Shown here: positions 34,386 through 44,257 of the stretch, in pieces
How the letters are laid out: each line of letters begins with the position of its first letter
How positions within the stretch are numbered: position 1 is the stretch's first letter
Notes under the pieces: generated by a model
Databases searched by the model: none
Told to the model about the DNA's origin: nothing
What the model saw: only the letters and a program-made list of their open reading frames with translations
Assembly (NCBI GenBank): GCA_900537125.1
Contig: UNRJ01000005.1
Span: forward strand, 62,001-126,000
Length of the DNA: 64,000 bases
Direction of reading: 5' to 3'
Origin: Rhodobacteraceae bacterium Alg238-R152
Lineage (GTDB): Bacteria > Pseudomonadota > Alphaproteobacteria > Rhodobacterales > Rhodobacteraceae
Made by a program: the position numbers and the translations under genes

Positions 34386-36038
34386 TTACTCAGCCGCGAC
34401 CAGCTCTCCGGCCAACGCCTTGTGGATCAGCGCAACGGTCTCTTCCACGCCATAAAGCGCAATAAAGCCGCCAAAACGTGGACCTTGGGACGCGCCCAAC
34501 AGAACTTCGTAAATCGCCTTGAACCAATCGCGCAGCGGCTCAAACCCGTGGGTTTTGCCAATCGCAAACACAATCGATTGCAGGAACTCTTCATCTGCAA
34601 AATCCGGCTCTGGCAAAGCATCCTCGTTGCCAACAAGCGCATTCTTCGCCGCAATCACCGCCAGCGCGGTTTCCGCAGAGCCCAAGGCCCCCGCCAGATC
34701 TTCCAACGCAGCGCGTTCTTGATCGGTGGGCGCGCGATATTCTTTTGCGGGTTTCACAAAATCTTTGAAGTAGCTCACGGCATGACCCGCCGCCGCATCC
34801 ATACCCGGATGGGTTTCTGCGGTGGCATCTGGCGCATATTTGTTGATGAAGCCCCACATGGTGGCTTTGTCTTCCGCTGAAGACGCGGAGGCGAGGTTCA
34901 GCAACATCGAGAACGGCACCATCATATCAGATTGCGGCACGTCGCCGCCGTGGATGTGCCACACTGGGTTGTTGAGCTGCGCCTTGATGTCCTGCGTGTG
35001 ATACGCCCGCAACTGCTGGTGATACTCATCAACCGCCTTTGGGATCACATCAAAGTGCATGCGCTTCGCCGTTTTAGGCTTCTGGTACATGAAGTACGCG
35101 AGGCTCTCCGTGGAGGCATAGGTCAGCCACTGGTCAATCGACACACCGTTGCCAGACGACTTGGAAATCTTCTGACCACTTTCATCCAGGAACAGCTCAT
35201 AAGAGAAGTGGTTTGGCTGACGCCCGCCCAACGCACGACAGATCGCATCATAGATCTTCTCGTTGGTGGCGTGTTCTTTACCATACATTTCAAAGTCCAC
35301 ACCCAACGCCGCCCAGCGCGCGCCAAAGTCCGGCTTCCACTGCAACTTCACATTGCCGCCAGTCACCGGCACGGTCCACTCTTTGCCGTCCTCATCGTCA
35401 AAGGTGACGGTGTAAGTCTCGGCACAGACCTTCTTCATCGGCACATAAAGCACACGGCCCGTTTCAGGGTGCAGAGGCAGGAAAATTGAATAGGTTGCCG
35501 CCCGCTCTTCCCGCAGGGACTTCAGCATAATCGCCATGACCTCGTCATAGCGCTCGACAGCGCGCTTCAGGATTTCGTCAAACTGACCGCTGCGATAAAA
35601 TTCCTTGGCGGAGTAGAACTCATACTCAAAGTTAAATGTGTCGAGGAACCGGCGCAGCATGGCGTTGTTGTGATCGCCAAAGCTCTCATGGGTGCCAAAT
35701 GGATCTGGTACCGACGTCAATGGAACCTGCAAATACGGTTCCAGCTTCTCCGGGTTTGGCACATTGGACGGCACTTTGCGCATGCCATCCAGATCGTCTG
35801 AGAAACAGATCAACTTGGTTGGGATGTCGCTGATCGCCTCAAAGGCGGTCTTGATCATTGTGGTGCGGGCCACTTCGCCAAAGGTGCCGATATGTGGCAG
35901 GCCGGAAGGACCGTAGCCTGTCTCAAACAGCACATATCCCTTCTCCGGCGCACCCTTTGCGTAGCGTTTGAGAAGCTTGCGCGCTTCTTCAAAAGGCCAG
36001 GCTTTGGATACGAGGGCTGCGTCGCGCAGGTCAGACAT
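34386..36038 (-). CDS. lysS: Lysyl-tRNA synthetase, class I
   Basis: A 550-residue class I lysyl-tRNA synthetase, the archaeal-type enzyme found in most Alphaproteobacteria. The HIGH-type motif is PHIG in [13 protein letters not shown] (residues 44-56) and KISKSSG corresponds to KMSKS in the nucleotide-binding fold. The length and the absence of class II signature motifs agree with this. Charges tRNA-Lys. It is alone in its transcription unit and is divergent from the TerB-like gene. No unusual feature. Called lysS here, lysK in some genomes. Confidence 0.96.
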   Translation of the reverse strand: MSDLRDAALVSKAWPFEEARKLLKRYAKGAPEKGYVLFETGYGPSGLPHIGTFGEVARTTMIKTAFEAISDIPTKLICFSDDLDGMRKVPSNVPNPEKLEPYLQVPLTSVPDPFGTHESFGDHNNAMLRRFLDTFNFEYEFYSAKEFYRSGQFDEILKRAVERYDEVMAIMLKSLREERAATYSIFLPLHPETGRVLYVPMKKVCAETYTVTFDDEDGKEWTVPVTGGNVKLQWKPDFGARWAALGVDFEMYGKEHATNEKIYDAICRALGGRQPNHFSYELFLDESGQKISKSSGNGVSIDQWLTYASTESLAYFMYQKPKTAKRMHFDVIPKAVDEYHQQLRAYHTQDIKAQLNNPVWHIHGGDVPQSDMMVPFSMLLNLASASSAEDKATMWGFINKYAPDATAETHPGMDAAAGHAVSYFKDFVKPAKEYRAPTDQERAALEDLAGALGSAETALAVIAAKNALVGNEDALPEPDFADEEFLQSIVFAIGKTHGFEPLRDWFKAIYEVLLGASQGPRFGGFIALYGVEETVALIHKALAGELVAAE

Positions 36039-36181
36039 TGTCCATCTCCGATGTCGGGATTGGTTTCAGCAAAATCATGCCTAGTGCTTCGTTACACCAG
36101 ACAATCTGCCGCTTCCTATTGCTCCTTGCGGGGTCAGTCAATATTCTGCACCGCAACAAGGTTATTTCAAAGGAATTCCCA

Positions 36182-36604
36182 GTGCCGGATAAGACCCCAA
36201 CCACGCTCACGCCACAAGACTGCCTTGTCGCTGTGATGATCGCCGTATCGGCCTCTGACGAAAACATCCGCACTGCCGAGCTGGTGAAGATTCAGGTCGC
36301 CGTGAACAATCTGCCGGTCTTTGCCGAATATGACATCGATCGCATGCAACACGTCAGTCAGCTGGTGTTTGAATTGTTTGAGCAAGAAGACGGGCTGGCG
36401 GCGCTGTTTGGCCTCGTGCGTCACGACCTCCCCGAGCACTTGTTTGAAACCGCCTATGCGCTGGCATGTGATGTGGCGGCAGCGGATGGCACTTTGGCGG
36501 AATCCGAGCTGCGCATTCTCGAAGAGATCCGCTATGAGCTAAGCATTGACCGGCTGCACGCCGCCGGCATTGAACGCGGCGCCCGCGCCCGTCACATGGT
36601 CTGA
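36182..36604 (+). CDS. TerB-like protein
   Basis: A 140-residue soluble, all-helical protein of the TerB-like family (PF05099-type). The pattern LVAVMIAVSASDENIRTAELVKIQVAV, then LACDVAAADGTLAESELRILEEI, places acidic residues in the two metal-binding-like helices typical for the fold. The start is a GTG eight bases after AAAGGA (36168-36173); the frame is open further upstream without coding character. The family is linked to tellurite resistance in some bacteria, but most members have no known role. It is divergent from lysS and convergent with the hybrid kinase gene. Confidence 0.82.
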   Translation: MPDKTPTTLTPQDCLVAVMIAVSASDENIRTAELVKIQVAVNNLPVFAEYDIDRMQHVSQLVFELFEQEDGLAALFGLVRHDLPEHLFETAYALACDVAAADGTLAESELRILEEIRYELSIDRLHAAGIERGARARHMV

Positions 36605-36620
36605 GACAGCATTGCGGTTA

Positions 36621-38267
36621 TCAGGCCTGTTCTGATGACCGCCCCTCTTTGGCGATTATTGATATAAGCTCCCGCTTTCGGAAGGGCTTGCTCAAAAAAT
36701 CATCCATCCCGGCGTCCAAGCTTGCATCAATGTCACTCGGCTGCGTGTTGGCAGTCAGCGCGATGATCTTACACGCTGTCCGGTCAGCACCTCTTTCAAA
36801 AGCACGAATTTGCCGGGTAGCGTCCAAACCGCCCATCACCGGCATCAGCAGGTCCATTAAGACAACATCCCATTCGCCCCCCTCATATGTCTGAACGGCC
36901 TGCTGCCCATCCTCGACAAACACCAAATCCGCGCCAGCAGGGGTCAGCATTTTTTTCACCACCAATTGATTGGTCTTATTGTCTTCCGCCACCAGCACTT
37001 TGAGGCCCTGTAACGAAGGCAGCGCCTCGCCGTCCAGTGCGGCGTGTTTGGGTGACACAACAAGTTCAAAATCCAATTGTGGCGGGCGGTCCTCGTTGTT
37101 TGGTGAGGGAGCACAACACGGCGGTGCCTGTACGTCTTGATCCTCCGCAACCGGGAGATCCAAACACACTTTGAAGGTGGCTCCATTCCCCCGCGTGCTC
37201 TGCACCGAAATCTTCCCGCCCATGCGCTCAACCACCGCCCGCGTGATTGCCAGTCCCAGCCCTGTGCCTTCCTCGCGCTGCATCTCCGGCCGATCCACCT
37301 GCTCAAAAGCCGAGAAAACCATCTCCTGATCGTTCGGCGCGATACCAACACCCGTGTCAGAGACAGCTATTCGCAGAGGCAAAGTCGCTCCCGGTTCATA
37401 GGCCACGTGAATACGGACATGCCCCTCTGAGGTGAATTTGATGGCGTTGCCGACAAGATTAAGAACCACCTGCCGCACCCGCGTACCGTCCCCAACAAAG
37501 GCGTCAGGCACGTTCGGCAGGTAATCTTCCAGCAGATCCAACCCTTTGGCCTCAGCCCGCGCGCTCAACAAAGTGATGGTTTCCGAAATCAAACTGCGCA
37601 ACGAGAACGGCGCAACATGCAGTGAGATTGTCTCAGATTGAATTTTGGAGAAATCCAGCACGTCGTTCACAATCTCCAAAAGCGCGTTGGCCGAGTTAAA
37701 AATCGTTTCAGAAAAAAGCCGTTGCTGGTCATTCAATGCGGTTTCCCGCAACAATTCACACATCCCCATAATGCCATTCATCGGTGTGCGGATCTCGTGG
37801 CTCACATTGGCTAAAAACCGATCTTTCGCCTGCACAGCTTGCTCTGCGCGCTCCTTGGCAACTCTGGTCAACTCCAAGGCATCATCGCGCTCTCTCATGG
37901 CGGAGACATCCATAGAGGAGCCAACCAAATAGGCCAGCGAGCCATCTTCGTTAAACAAAGGGCTGAGCGTGGTGCGCATAAGGGCAACATTGGCGCCTTT
38001 GGGGATTGGCACCTCATAGGTCACCTCCTCCGCCTGGGCCACGACGTTCAAATGGTGCGCCAACCCGCGTTGGCCAACCACGCCGCCAAATACTTCAAGG
38101 GCGGTTTTGCCAACCACTTGATCCAGAGTGACCTCCGCATATTCCAACGCAGGTTGGTTCGCAGCCACATATCGCGGCATACCGTCGTCGCACACTTCAA
38201 GCACAAACACAGAAAAGGCGATCGAATCCAACAGCGCAAACGGATTGATCTGCTTGTTTTCCTGCAC
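36621..38267 (-). CDS. Hybrid sensor histidine kinase, copy 1
   Basis: A 548-residue soluble hybrid kinase. An N-terminal PAS-type domain (residues about 13-125) is followed by a short coiled linker and a HisKA domain with the phospho-accepting His157 in [10 protein letters not shown]. An HATPase follows with N274 (LVGNAIKF), DTGVGIA (304-310) and GTGLGLA (334-340). A C-terminal receiver domain has EDN (429-431), phospho-acceptor Asp472 and Lys527. No membrane segment or HPt domain is present. The neighbouring kinase has the same layout and register. Its partner HPt and output regulator are not in the window, so it may act through a distant phosphorelay. Confidence 0.93.
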   Translation of the reverse strand: MQENKQINPFALLDSIAFSVFVLEVCDDGMPRYVAANQPALEYAEVTLDQVVGKTALEVFGGVVGQRGLAHHLNVVAQAEEVTYEVPIPKGANVALMRTTLSPLFNEDGSLAYLVGSSMDVSAMRERDDALELTRVAKERAEQAVQAKDRFLANVSHEIRTPMNGIMGMCELLRETALNDQQRLFSETIFNSANALLEIVNDVLDFSKIQSETISLHVAPFSLRSLISETITLLSARAEAKGLDLLEDYLPNVPDAFVGDGTRVRQVVLNLVGNAIKFTSEGHVRIHVAYEPGATLPLRIAVSDTGVGIAPNDQEMVFSAFEQVDRPEMQREEGTGLGLAITRAVVERMGGKISVQSTRGNGATFKVCLDLPVAEDQDVQAPPCCAPSPNNEDRPPQLDFELVVSPKHAALDGEALPSLQGLKVLVAEDNKTNQLVVKKMLTPAGADLVFVEDGQQAVQTYEGGEWDVVLMDLLMPVMGGLDATRQIRAFERGADRTACKIIALTANTQPSDIDASLDAGMDDFLSKPFRKRELISIIAKEGRSSEQA

Positions 38268-38608
38268 AGTAGTCCCCTTGATACGCCACTCCCTTTGACC
38301 GTCGCCGTTAAAGGAAGCTTATTATTGTCGCCCCACACATTTGGGAGGCACCGGAAGTCACTTCTGGTGTTATTGAAGAACGCCACGCCAACAATGTCGC
38401 CTCAAGACACCCCACCATACCCGACCAGACATCTGCTGACAGATCTTTGCCGTTCCGTCACAAACTCACAGCGTTTGGTTAATAAATTCTAAAATCCGAA
38501 TAGGTGCAAGCGGCGCTTAGGCGCACGCATATACGACTTTTGGTGTAGTCGCGTAACAAACGTCTTGCCCTAATACGCAATCCCCAAAACGCAAAGACAT
38601 CGCGCCCC
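38268..38608. other. Intergenic region between the two kinases
   Basis: This 340-base gap contains promoter-like AT-rich sequence for copy 1 and no open frame with a ribosome site. A partial CtrA-like site (TTAA-N7-TAAA at 38479-38493) is present but deviates from the consensus in the second half, so I would not call it. No terminator for copy 2 is obvious. Confidence 0.4.
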
Positions 38609-40210
38609 TCACCACTCAATCATCGAGATCAGTTCCCTTTTGCGAAACGGCTTGCTCAAGAAGTCATCCATGCCCGCCGCCATACAGGCTTCCGCGTCGC
38701 TGGGTTGCGCATTGGCAGTCACAGCAATGATTTTGCAAGCAGGTCGGTCAATATCCTTCTCATAGGCGCGAATTTGCCGGGTGGCTTCAAGCCCTCCAAG
38801 CACCGGCATCGACAGATCCATCAGGATTAAATCACATTCCCCGGCCTTATAGGCGTCTACCGCCTGTTGCCCGTCTGGCACAAACTGCAAGTCCGCGCCG
38901 GTTGGCCCCAGCATCTTGCTGATCACCAATTGGTTAACTCGGTTGTCTTCAGCCACCAATATTTTCATACCGTCAAGCACACTTCCAGCGTGTTCCTTTG
39001 ATGTAGATTGCCCCGCTACGACCTCCATCGGAGGATAAGACGCAATCATTAGCTCCTCCATGTCAGGAACCTCAGCAATCTCTTTGGCAACCGGAAGACC
39101 AAGGTGAACTGTGAACGTTGTCCCTTCTCCCAACGTGCTGTCCAACGCAATCTTGCCGTGCATGCGTTCCACAAGTGCTTGAGAGATGGTTAGTCCCAAC
39201 CCGGTGCCGTCTTCCCGTCGTGTGGCAAGCTTGTCAATTTGCTCAAACGCCGAAAATACACCGTCGATTTCCGACTCTGCGATCCCATGTCCAGTGTCCT
39301 GTATGGCAATTTGCAACGGCCATTGTTCTGCCGCTGGATCAAACGATACCCGCACGTCAATTTGGCCCACGTCCGTGAATTTGATCGCATTTCCAATAAG
39401 ATTCAACAGAACCTGCCGAATGCGGCTGGCATCTCCAACAAAATTGGGGGGCACAGTTTCGGCGTAGTCAATGTGAATTTTCACCCCTTTGGCTTCCGCG
39501 TGGATGCTCAACAACGTCGCAATTTCTGTGACCAATCTGCGCAGTGAAAACGGCGCATCATGAATGGACAGCTTGCCCGCCTGAATTTTTGAGAAATCCA
39601 GAACGTCATTGATAATGTCCAAAAGCGCATTGGCAGAGCTGGAAATTGTGTCCGAATACAGCTTCTGCCGTTGATTCAAAACTGTCTCTCTGAGCAGCTC
39701 GCACATGCCAATAATGCCATTCATCGGCGTGCGAATTTCGTGGCTCATATTGGCCAAGAACTGCTCTTTGGCTTTGTTTGCCTGTTCTGCTTTGGTCTTG
39801 GCAACGCGTGTCAAGGCAAGCGCCGCATCCCGCTGGCGCTCCGATGTGACATCCGCAGAGCTTCCCAACATATGAGAAAGCGTACCATCTTTGTCAAAAA
39901 TCGGGGTCAGTGTGGTGCGAATATCAAGCGTGTTGGCGGCAAAGGGGAACGTGATTTCGTACGTTGCCTCCTTACCGCTTTCGATGACGGAAAGATGTTT
40001 CGCCAAGGCCCACTCCCCCGCGGGTCCTCGAAAGATTTCCGCAGCGGTTTTACCTTCAACAAACGCCTGGTCCACCTGCGCCGTTGTCCGGGCAATCCGG
40101 TTCATCATCACGTATCTCGGAAGCCCATCTTCAGCCACTTCAAGCACAAAGATACCCATCTGCACGTCTTCCAAGAACGCAAATTCATCAAGCTTATCGC
40201 TTTTACGCAC
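38609..40210 (-). CDS. Hybrid sensor histidine kinase, copy 2
   Basis: A 533-residue paralogue of copy 1 with the same PAS-HisKA-HATPase-receiver layout. I start at a GTG ([17 protein letters not shown]) that has GGGAAAA six bases upstream. That choice aligns it with copy 1 residue for residue up to His157, so it is better supported than the TTG 33 bases upstream. Phospho-acceptor Asp465 and Lys520 are present, with N-box LIGNAIKF. The two differ mainly in the linker before the receiver (390-415). It is likely a gene duplication; the PAS sensors have diverged more than the catalytic core. Confidence 0.9.
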   Translation of the reverse strand: MRKSDKLDEFAFLEDVQMGIFVLEVAEDGLPRYVMMNRIARTTAQVDQAFVEGKTAAEIFRGPAGEWALAKHLSVIESGKEATYEITFPFAANTLDIRTTLTPIFDKDGTLSHMLGSSADVTSERQRDAALALTRVAKTKAEQANKAKEQFLANMSHEIRTPMNGIIGMCELLRETVLNQRQKLYSDTISSSANALLDIINDVLDFSKIQAGKLSIHDAPFSLRRLVTEIATLLSIHAEAKGVKIHIDYAETVPPNFVGDASRIRQVLLNLIGNAIKFTDVGQIDVRVSFDPAAEQWPLQIAIQDTGHGIAESEIDGVFSAFEQIDKLATRREDGTGLGLTISQALVERMHGKIALDSTLGEGTTFTVHLGLPVAKEIAEVPDMEELMIASYPPMEVVAGQSTSKEHAGSVLDGMKILVAEDNRVNQLVISKMLGPTGADLQFVPDGQQAVDAYKAGECDLILMDLSMPVLGGLEATRQIRAYEKDIDRPACKIIAVTANAQPSDAEACMAAGMDDFLSKPFRKRELISMIEW

Positions 40211-40467
40211 GTCTTTTCCCGTTACATTTAAGCCCGATGGCAACAGGCGGTTAAACTCTTCCTCAAATTATTTCGAACTGGTTACCGAAATCTTTAGTCC
40301 GCTGCCCGAAGCCCAATCTCAGCGGAGGCCCCGCTTTCTGCGGCACGTTGGGACACACGAACCCATTGATAAAACTATCAACGACGTATCAAAGCTGCGT
40401 CAAGAAATTTGAGATGGCAGAACAGCTTGCCGTTAACGATTACACGCACAGCGCGCAATTCCACCTC

Positions 40468-41970
40468 TTAGGCGCCGTATACCGTGCCCCACCGTTCAAT
40501 AAGTTTCTGCTGCAACTTTTTGGCCCGACCGTTATAAGTCCGTGCCCCTTGAGGGCGCTCACGGTCCGGACCAATCAAACGGTCACGTGATTTTTGATCC
40601 GCAGCAAAAATGGCAAACGCCAGCTCGCGCCCGTCTGGCGTGGCCACATAACCAGCCAAGGCGCTGACAAAATGCAACGTTCCAGTTTTGGCATTGACCT
40701 TCAGCGGGTGCCCTTTGTTCACTTTGCCATTTGCGTCACGCAACGAAATGTCTTTGAGAATTGGACGCAACACCGCATGCTGTCCGGCTTGCGCCAGCAT
40801 CAGAGCCATCTCATCCGCTCTCAGTTTTGACGCTTCTCCCAGTCCGGAATGATCCACCAATGCCGCGTGTGGCATCCCCAAGGCTTCTGCCGCCCAGGCA
40901 TTCATCGCCGCAGCGGAGGCCTTGACGGAATTTGGCTGCGCACCCCGTGCTTGGCTGGCCGCCATACCCACCATCTCGGCGGTGAGATTGGTGGAGTACT
41001 TCAACATACCCTTGAGAATTTCGCGCAAAGCCGGGCTTTGCCGTCTGGCCAAAACCGCACCTCGGGGGGCGTTTTGCGTTTGCTTAGGCGCTTTCAGAAC
41101 GATGCCATGTGCCCGAGCCAATGTGCGAAACACTTCCCCGGCATAAATTTCTGGTTGGCGCATCGGCAGCCACCGTGCGCCGCCTTTGCCCAAGGCCCCG
41201 CTGGCCACAGTCCAGTGGTCGCGGCCGTTTTGTGATTTGTAGGTATACACCGGCACGCTGCGCTTTGCGATTTTCATACGCGCCACATCCACCTCGGGGC
41301 GGTACTTGTCGCTGCGCCCATCCATGGAAACGGCATAGCCATTGGCGCCGCGTTTCCACTCAAAATGCACACGATTGTAATTCAGCGCGACGCCTGACAC
41401 CGCTGGATTGTATCCCGCATGGTCCGGCTGTTTCTTGTCGATCCGTTTGGTCGACGGCAAGGCGCCCCCCCAAACCAGAAATTGCCCGGTGACCTCCCGA
41501 ACCCCTGCGGCCTTCAATGTGCGCGCAAGATCCGCCAAGCCGTTTGTATTCAATGTGGGATCACCACCGCCCCGCAGCACCAGGTCCCCGCGCAACACGC
41601 CATTGGATATTTTGCCGACCGCAACCAAACTGGTCAAAAACCGATGTGACGGTCCGAGGTAGTGCAACGCATAAAGCGCGGTCAGCGCCTTGGTTGCACT
41701 TGCGGGTGGCAATCCGGTGGTGGCCTGATGCGCTTCTAACACCGCACCATCCCCCATGCGTGCCACAGCACAGCTGACCTTCCCGCTCAATCCGCTGTCG
41801 CGGATCAACACATCCAATGCCGGTGCTGAGGCGGGCACAGATTTGGTTTTAACCCCAGCAGGCCGCAGCACGGGCCGCAAAGACCGGCTCGGCGCCTCTG
41901 CCAAAACAGACGTGCCAAGAGACGCAACACTCAAACTCAAAAATGCCCGGCGGGAAAATACCTTCGTCAT
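40468..41970 (-). CDS. dacB: D-alanyl-D-alanine carboxypeptidase/endopeptidase (PBP4-like, S13)
   Basis: A 500-residue penicillin-binding protein of the S13 family. Active-site motifs are SATK (residues 91-94), YSTN (SxN, around residue 320) and KTG in NAKTGTLHF. Its N-terminal sequence MTKVFSRRAFLSLSVASLGT has a Tat-like SRRAFL motif, so export may be via the twin-arginine path. It trims or cleaves peptidoglycan cross-links in the periplasm. I use the ATG over a GTG 27 bases upstream. It lies alone, divergent from an EamA gene. Confidence 0.93.
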   Translation of the reverse strand: MTKVFSRRAFLSLSVASLGTSVLAEAPSRSLRPVLRPAGVKTKSVPASAPALDVLIRDSGLSGKVSCAVARMGDGAVLEAHQATTGLPPASATKALTALYALHYLGPSHRFLTSLVAVGKISNGVLRGDLVLRGGGDPTLNTNGLADLARTLKAAGVREVTGQFLVWGGALPSTKRIDKKQPDHAGYNPAVSGVALNYNRVHFEWKRGANGYAVSMDGRSDKYRPEVDVARMKIAKRSVPVYTYKSQNGRDHWTVASGALGKGGARWLPMRQPEIYAGEVFRTLARAHGIVLKAPKQTQNAPRGAVLARRQSPALREILKGMLKYSTNLTAEMVGMAASQARGAQPNSVKASAAAMNAWAAEALGMPHAALVDHSGLGEASKLRADEMALMLAQAGQHAVLRPILKDISLRDANGKVNKGHPLKVNAKTGTLHFVSALAGYVATPDGRELAFAIFAADQKSRDRLIGPDRERPQGARTYNGRAKKLQQKLIERWGTVYGA

Positions 41971-42091
41971 ATTTAAAACTTTAGCCTTTCGCCGCACCTC
42001 GGTTCAACCCGCCAAGCCGCAATTCTCTGTTTGCATTTGCGCATCAATGGTCTGACTTTTTGTTCCGGAACAAACATGTTACGCCGCGTTC

Positions 42092-42967
42092 ATGTGGAAA
42101 GTCTTTGTCCTGATGTTTGTCGCCATGTCGATGATCCCCGCCGGGGACACCGCGGGCAAACTCATGACCCAGAGCCACGGCAGCAGCCCCTTATTTGTCG
42201 CGTGGTCCCGCTTCCTGCTCGGAAGCCTGATTGCCCTGCCACTTGTGCGTCCCGACACCCTGCGCCTGCTCTCGAATTGGCGTATCTGGTTGCGCGCTGG
42301 CCTGCTCACCGGGGGCATCACCTGCATTCAAATTGCCCTGCAATCCACTCCCCTCGCAGACGTCTTTGCCGCTTTTTTCATTGGCCCTCTGTTTTCTTAC
42401 CTGCTCTCTGTGCTCTTGCTTGGGGAGCGCGTCACCCGCACCCGCAGCGCTCTCATGGGGGTTGGCTTCCTCGGCGTGATGCTGGTGGTTCGCCCCGGCT
42501 TTGAGATGTCGCCCGGCCTGCTCTGGGCCCTCGCCGCTGGCCTGTTCTACGGTGCCTTCCTCACAGCCTCACGATGGCTTGCGCCAATCGCGCGCCCCGG
42601 GAGCCTGCTCTTCACCCAGCTGTTTCTTGCAGCGGTGATGATGACGCCGTTCTGCCTGGACCAAGTCCCACCGATGACACCAACCCTCGCTGGCCTAACC
42701 ATCACCAGCGCGATTTTATCGATGGGCGGGAACTTCCTGTTGCTGTTTGCCTACGCCCGCGCCGAAGCCGCCGTGCTTGCGCCTTTTGTTTACCTGCAAC
42801 TTGCCAGTGCCGTGGCGCTTGGCTGGCTTGTCTTCAACGACCTGCCAGACGTCTACACCTGGCTTGGCCTCAGCCTCATCATAACCGCAGGCCTCACGTC
42901 CGCCCTGCTGTCAAAAATCAGAACCGGCGCTCCACACCAACCTGCACCCCAACGGAATCATAGCTAA
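42092..42967 (+). CDS. EamA-family (DMT) membrane transporter
   Basis: A 291-residue, ten-helix drug/metabolite exporter of the EamA family with two repeats (about 1-135 and 145-285). DTAGKLMTQSHGSSPLFVAWSRFLLGS is the usual first-repeat pattern with a charged Arg, and LLFAYARAEAAVLAPFVYLQLASAV that of the second repeat. Its 3' end overlaps the convergent outer-membrane gene by 50 bases. Substrate is unknown. A second EamA gene lies about 8 kb away but is not obviously a recent copy. Confidence 0.88.
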   Translation: MWKVFVLMFVAMSMIPAGDTAGKLMTQSHGSSPLFVAWSRFLLGSLIALPLVRPDTLRLLSNWRIWLRAGLLTGGITCIQIALQSTPLADVFAAFFIGPLFSYLLSVLLLGERVTRTRSALMGVGFLGVMLVVRPGFEMSPGLLWALAAGLFYGAFLTASRWLAPIARPGSLLFTQLFLAAVMMTPFCLDQVPPMTPTLAGLTITSAILSMGGNFLLLFAYARAEAAVLAPFVYLQLASAVALGWLVFNDLPDVYTWLGLSLIITAGLTSALLSKIRTGAPHQPAPQRNHS

Positions 42968-44180
42968 AGGCATCAATATCACTGTTTCCACGTTCAAGAT
43001 CGATTTGGAAGTACGGCGTATAGGCCCCCGCAATGAATAGGTCAGACCGTTCCACCCGCAGGCTGCCACCATAAATCATCTCGTCACGATCCGCTTGGAA
43101 TGCCGCACTTGGGTTCATAAAATCCTTGTGCCGCAGGAACAGTCTTGGTCGAAGTGTCCATCCATTGCGCACATCCACCGTGGAATACACACTCCACTCA
43201 TAGGTCTGATACGCTTGGGTCTCCTCATCGGTGTCCCGACGCTCATATGCCAGTTCTGTACCCACCACCGCGCGTCCACCTACGGAGCGCCGAAAGCCTG
43301 CCATGGCGCGCAGATTGTCGCCGTCCAGCCCACTGTTGAGATGATTGTCCACCTGCGCATAAGACAAACGTCCGTAGGCCGATCCCCCCAACAAGCTACG
43401 ACGTTCACCAACCACTTCGAGACCAAACTGATCTTCATAATGCCGCCCGGCATACCGCCGCGCAGTGGCAAAGGCTGCAAAAGACGTAGTGGCTTTTTGC
43501 GATAGACGTCGCAAGCCAAACTTGCTGCTCAATTGCAAATCATCATACCGACGCCCTTCCGCTTCCAGAAGATCAAAGCCAAAACTGGCAAACCCAACTG
43601 TATTGGAATTTGGACCGCTCATGGCCCCAAACCCACGACGAAAATTCATGCGCCCATTGGCTTTGATCGCAGGCACGCGTTCCACCGGACGGTCATAGCT
43701 AAACGGCAAAACCAGCCCACCCACATCCAGATCTACGGTTTCACTGTCATAGGCCCGCGTGTTGCCAGCAGTGGTGAACCCGATGGATAAATCCCAATCA
43801 AACCCGCGTCGCGCATCAATCTGACGAATGAAAGCCAACACCGTCGCGCGTACCGGTTCGGGCAAATCGCCAGACAGCACCCGGAAAAACTCTTCACGTG
43901 ACCGCGCCCATTGCTCAGCCATGAAATACGCGCGCGCCAATTCCAGACGCACGCGTGTCAGTTTTGGATCTTCTGCCAGAATGGATTGCAGCACTGGAAT
44001 GGCCACTTCAGGCTGCCCTGCTTGCAACGCTGCCATCGCATAGTCAAACGCGACCTCAATTTCGACCACCTGTTGAGGCACCGAAGTAGCTTCAGCCTTT
44101 CGTGCCCCGCCAAAAGTGAGAGCCACACAGACCAGCGCCAAGGCGCCAAGTTTTAGACCGGATTGAAGCAGCGAAGCCAT
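42918..44180 (-). CDS. Slam-like surface lipoprotein assembly modifier (DUF560)
   Basis: A 420-residue outer-membrane protein. A signal peptide (about residues 1-31) precedes a short helical TPR-like region (about 40-125, FDYAMAALQAGQPEVAIPVL...LARAYFMAEQWARSREEFF). The rest (about 130-420) alternates aromatic and polar residues as in a beta-barrel and ends in ERRF, with the terminal Phe that BAM recognises. This architecture is that of Slam/DUF560 proteins, which translocate certain lipoproteins to the cell surface. The gene upstream encodes a lipoprotein with a TbpB-like C-terminal motif, the typical substrate. The gene is read after it, 77 bases apart. This fits a Slam substrate pair. Confidence 0.85.
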   Translation of the reverse strand: MASLLQSGLKLGALALVCVALTFGGARKAEATSVPQQVVEIEVAFDYAMAALQAGQPEVAIPVLQSILAEDPKLTRVRLELARAYFMAEQWARSREEFFRVLSGDLPEPVRATVLAFIRQIDARRGFDWDLSIGFTTAGNTRAYDSETVDLDVGGLVLPFSYDRPVERVPAIKANGRMNFRRGFGAMSGPNSNTVGFASFGFDLLEAEGRRYDDLQLSSKFGLRRLSQKATTSFAAFATARRYAGRHYEDQFGLEVVGERRSLLGGSAYGRLSYAQVDNHLNSGLDGDNLRAMAGFRRSVGGRAVVGTELAYERRDTDEETQAYQTYEWSVYSTVDVRNGWTLRPRLFLRHKDFMNPSAAFQADRDEMIYGGSLRVERSDLFIAGAYTPYFQIDLERGNSDIDAFSYDSVGVQVGVERRF

Positions 44181-44257
44181 TTTAGCATTTCCTGATTTCT
44201 GGAATGTGACAGGGCCCTAACCGAAATACCGGTCCCAGGCCCCGCCAGATCTCTGCG

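Noticed and set aside
38479-38493. CtrA site between the two hybrid kinases
   Set aside because: Second half reads TAAA instead of TTAA; such near matches occur often in AT-rich gaps.
40211-40243. TTG start 33 bases upstream for hybrid kinase copy 2
   Set aside because: The GTG has a ribosome-site-like GGGAAAA and gives the same length to His157 as copy 1.
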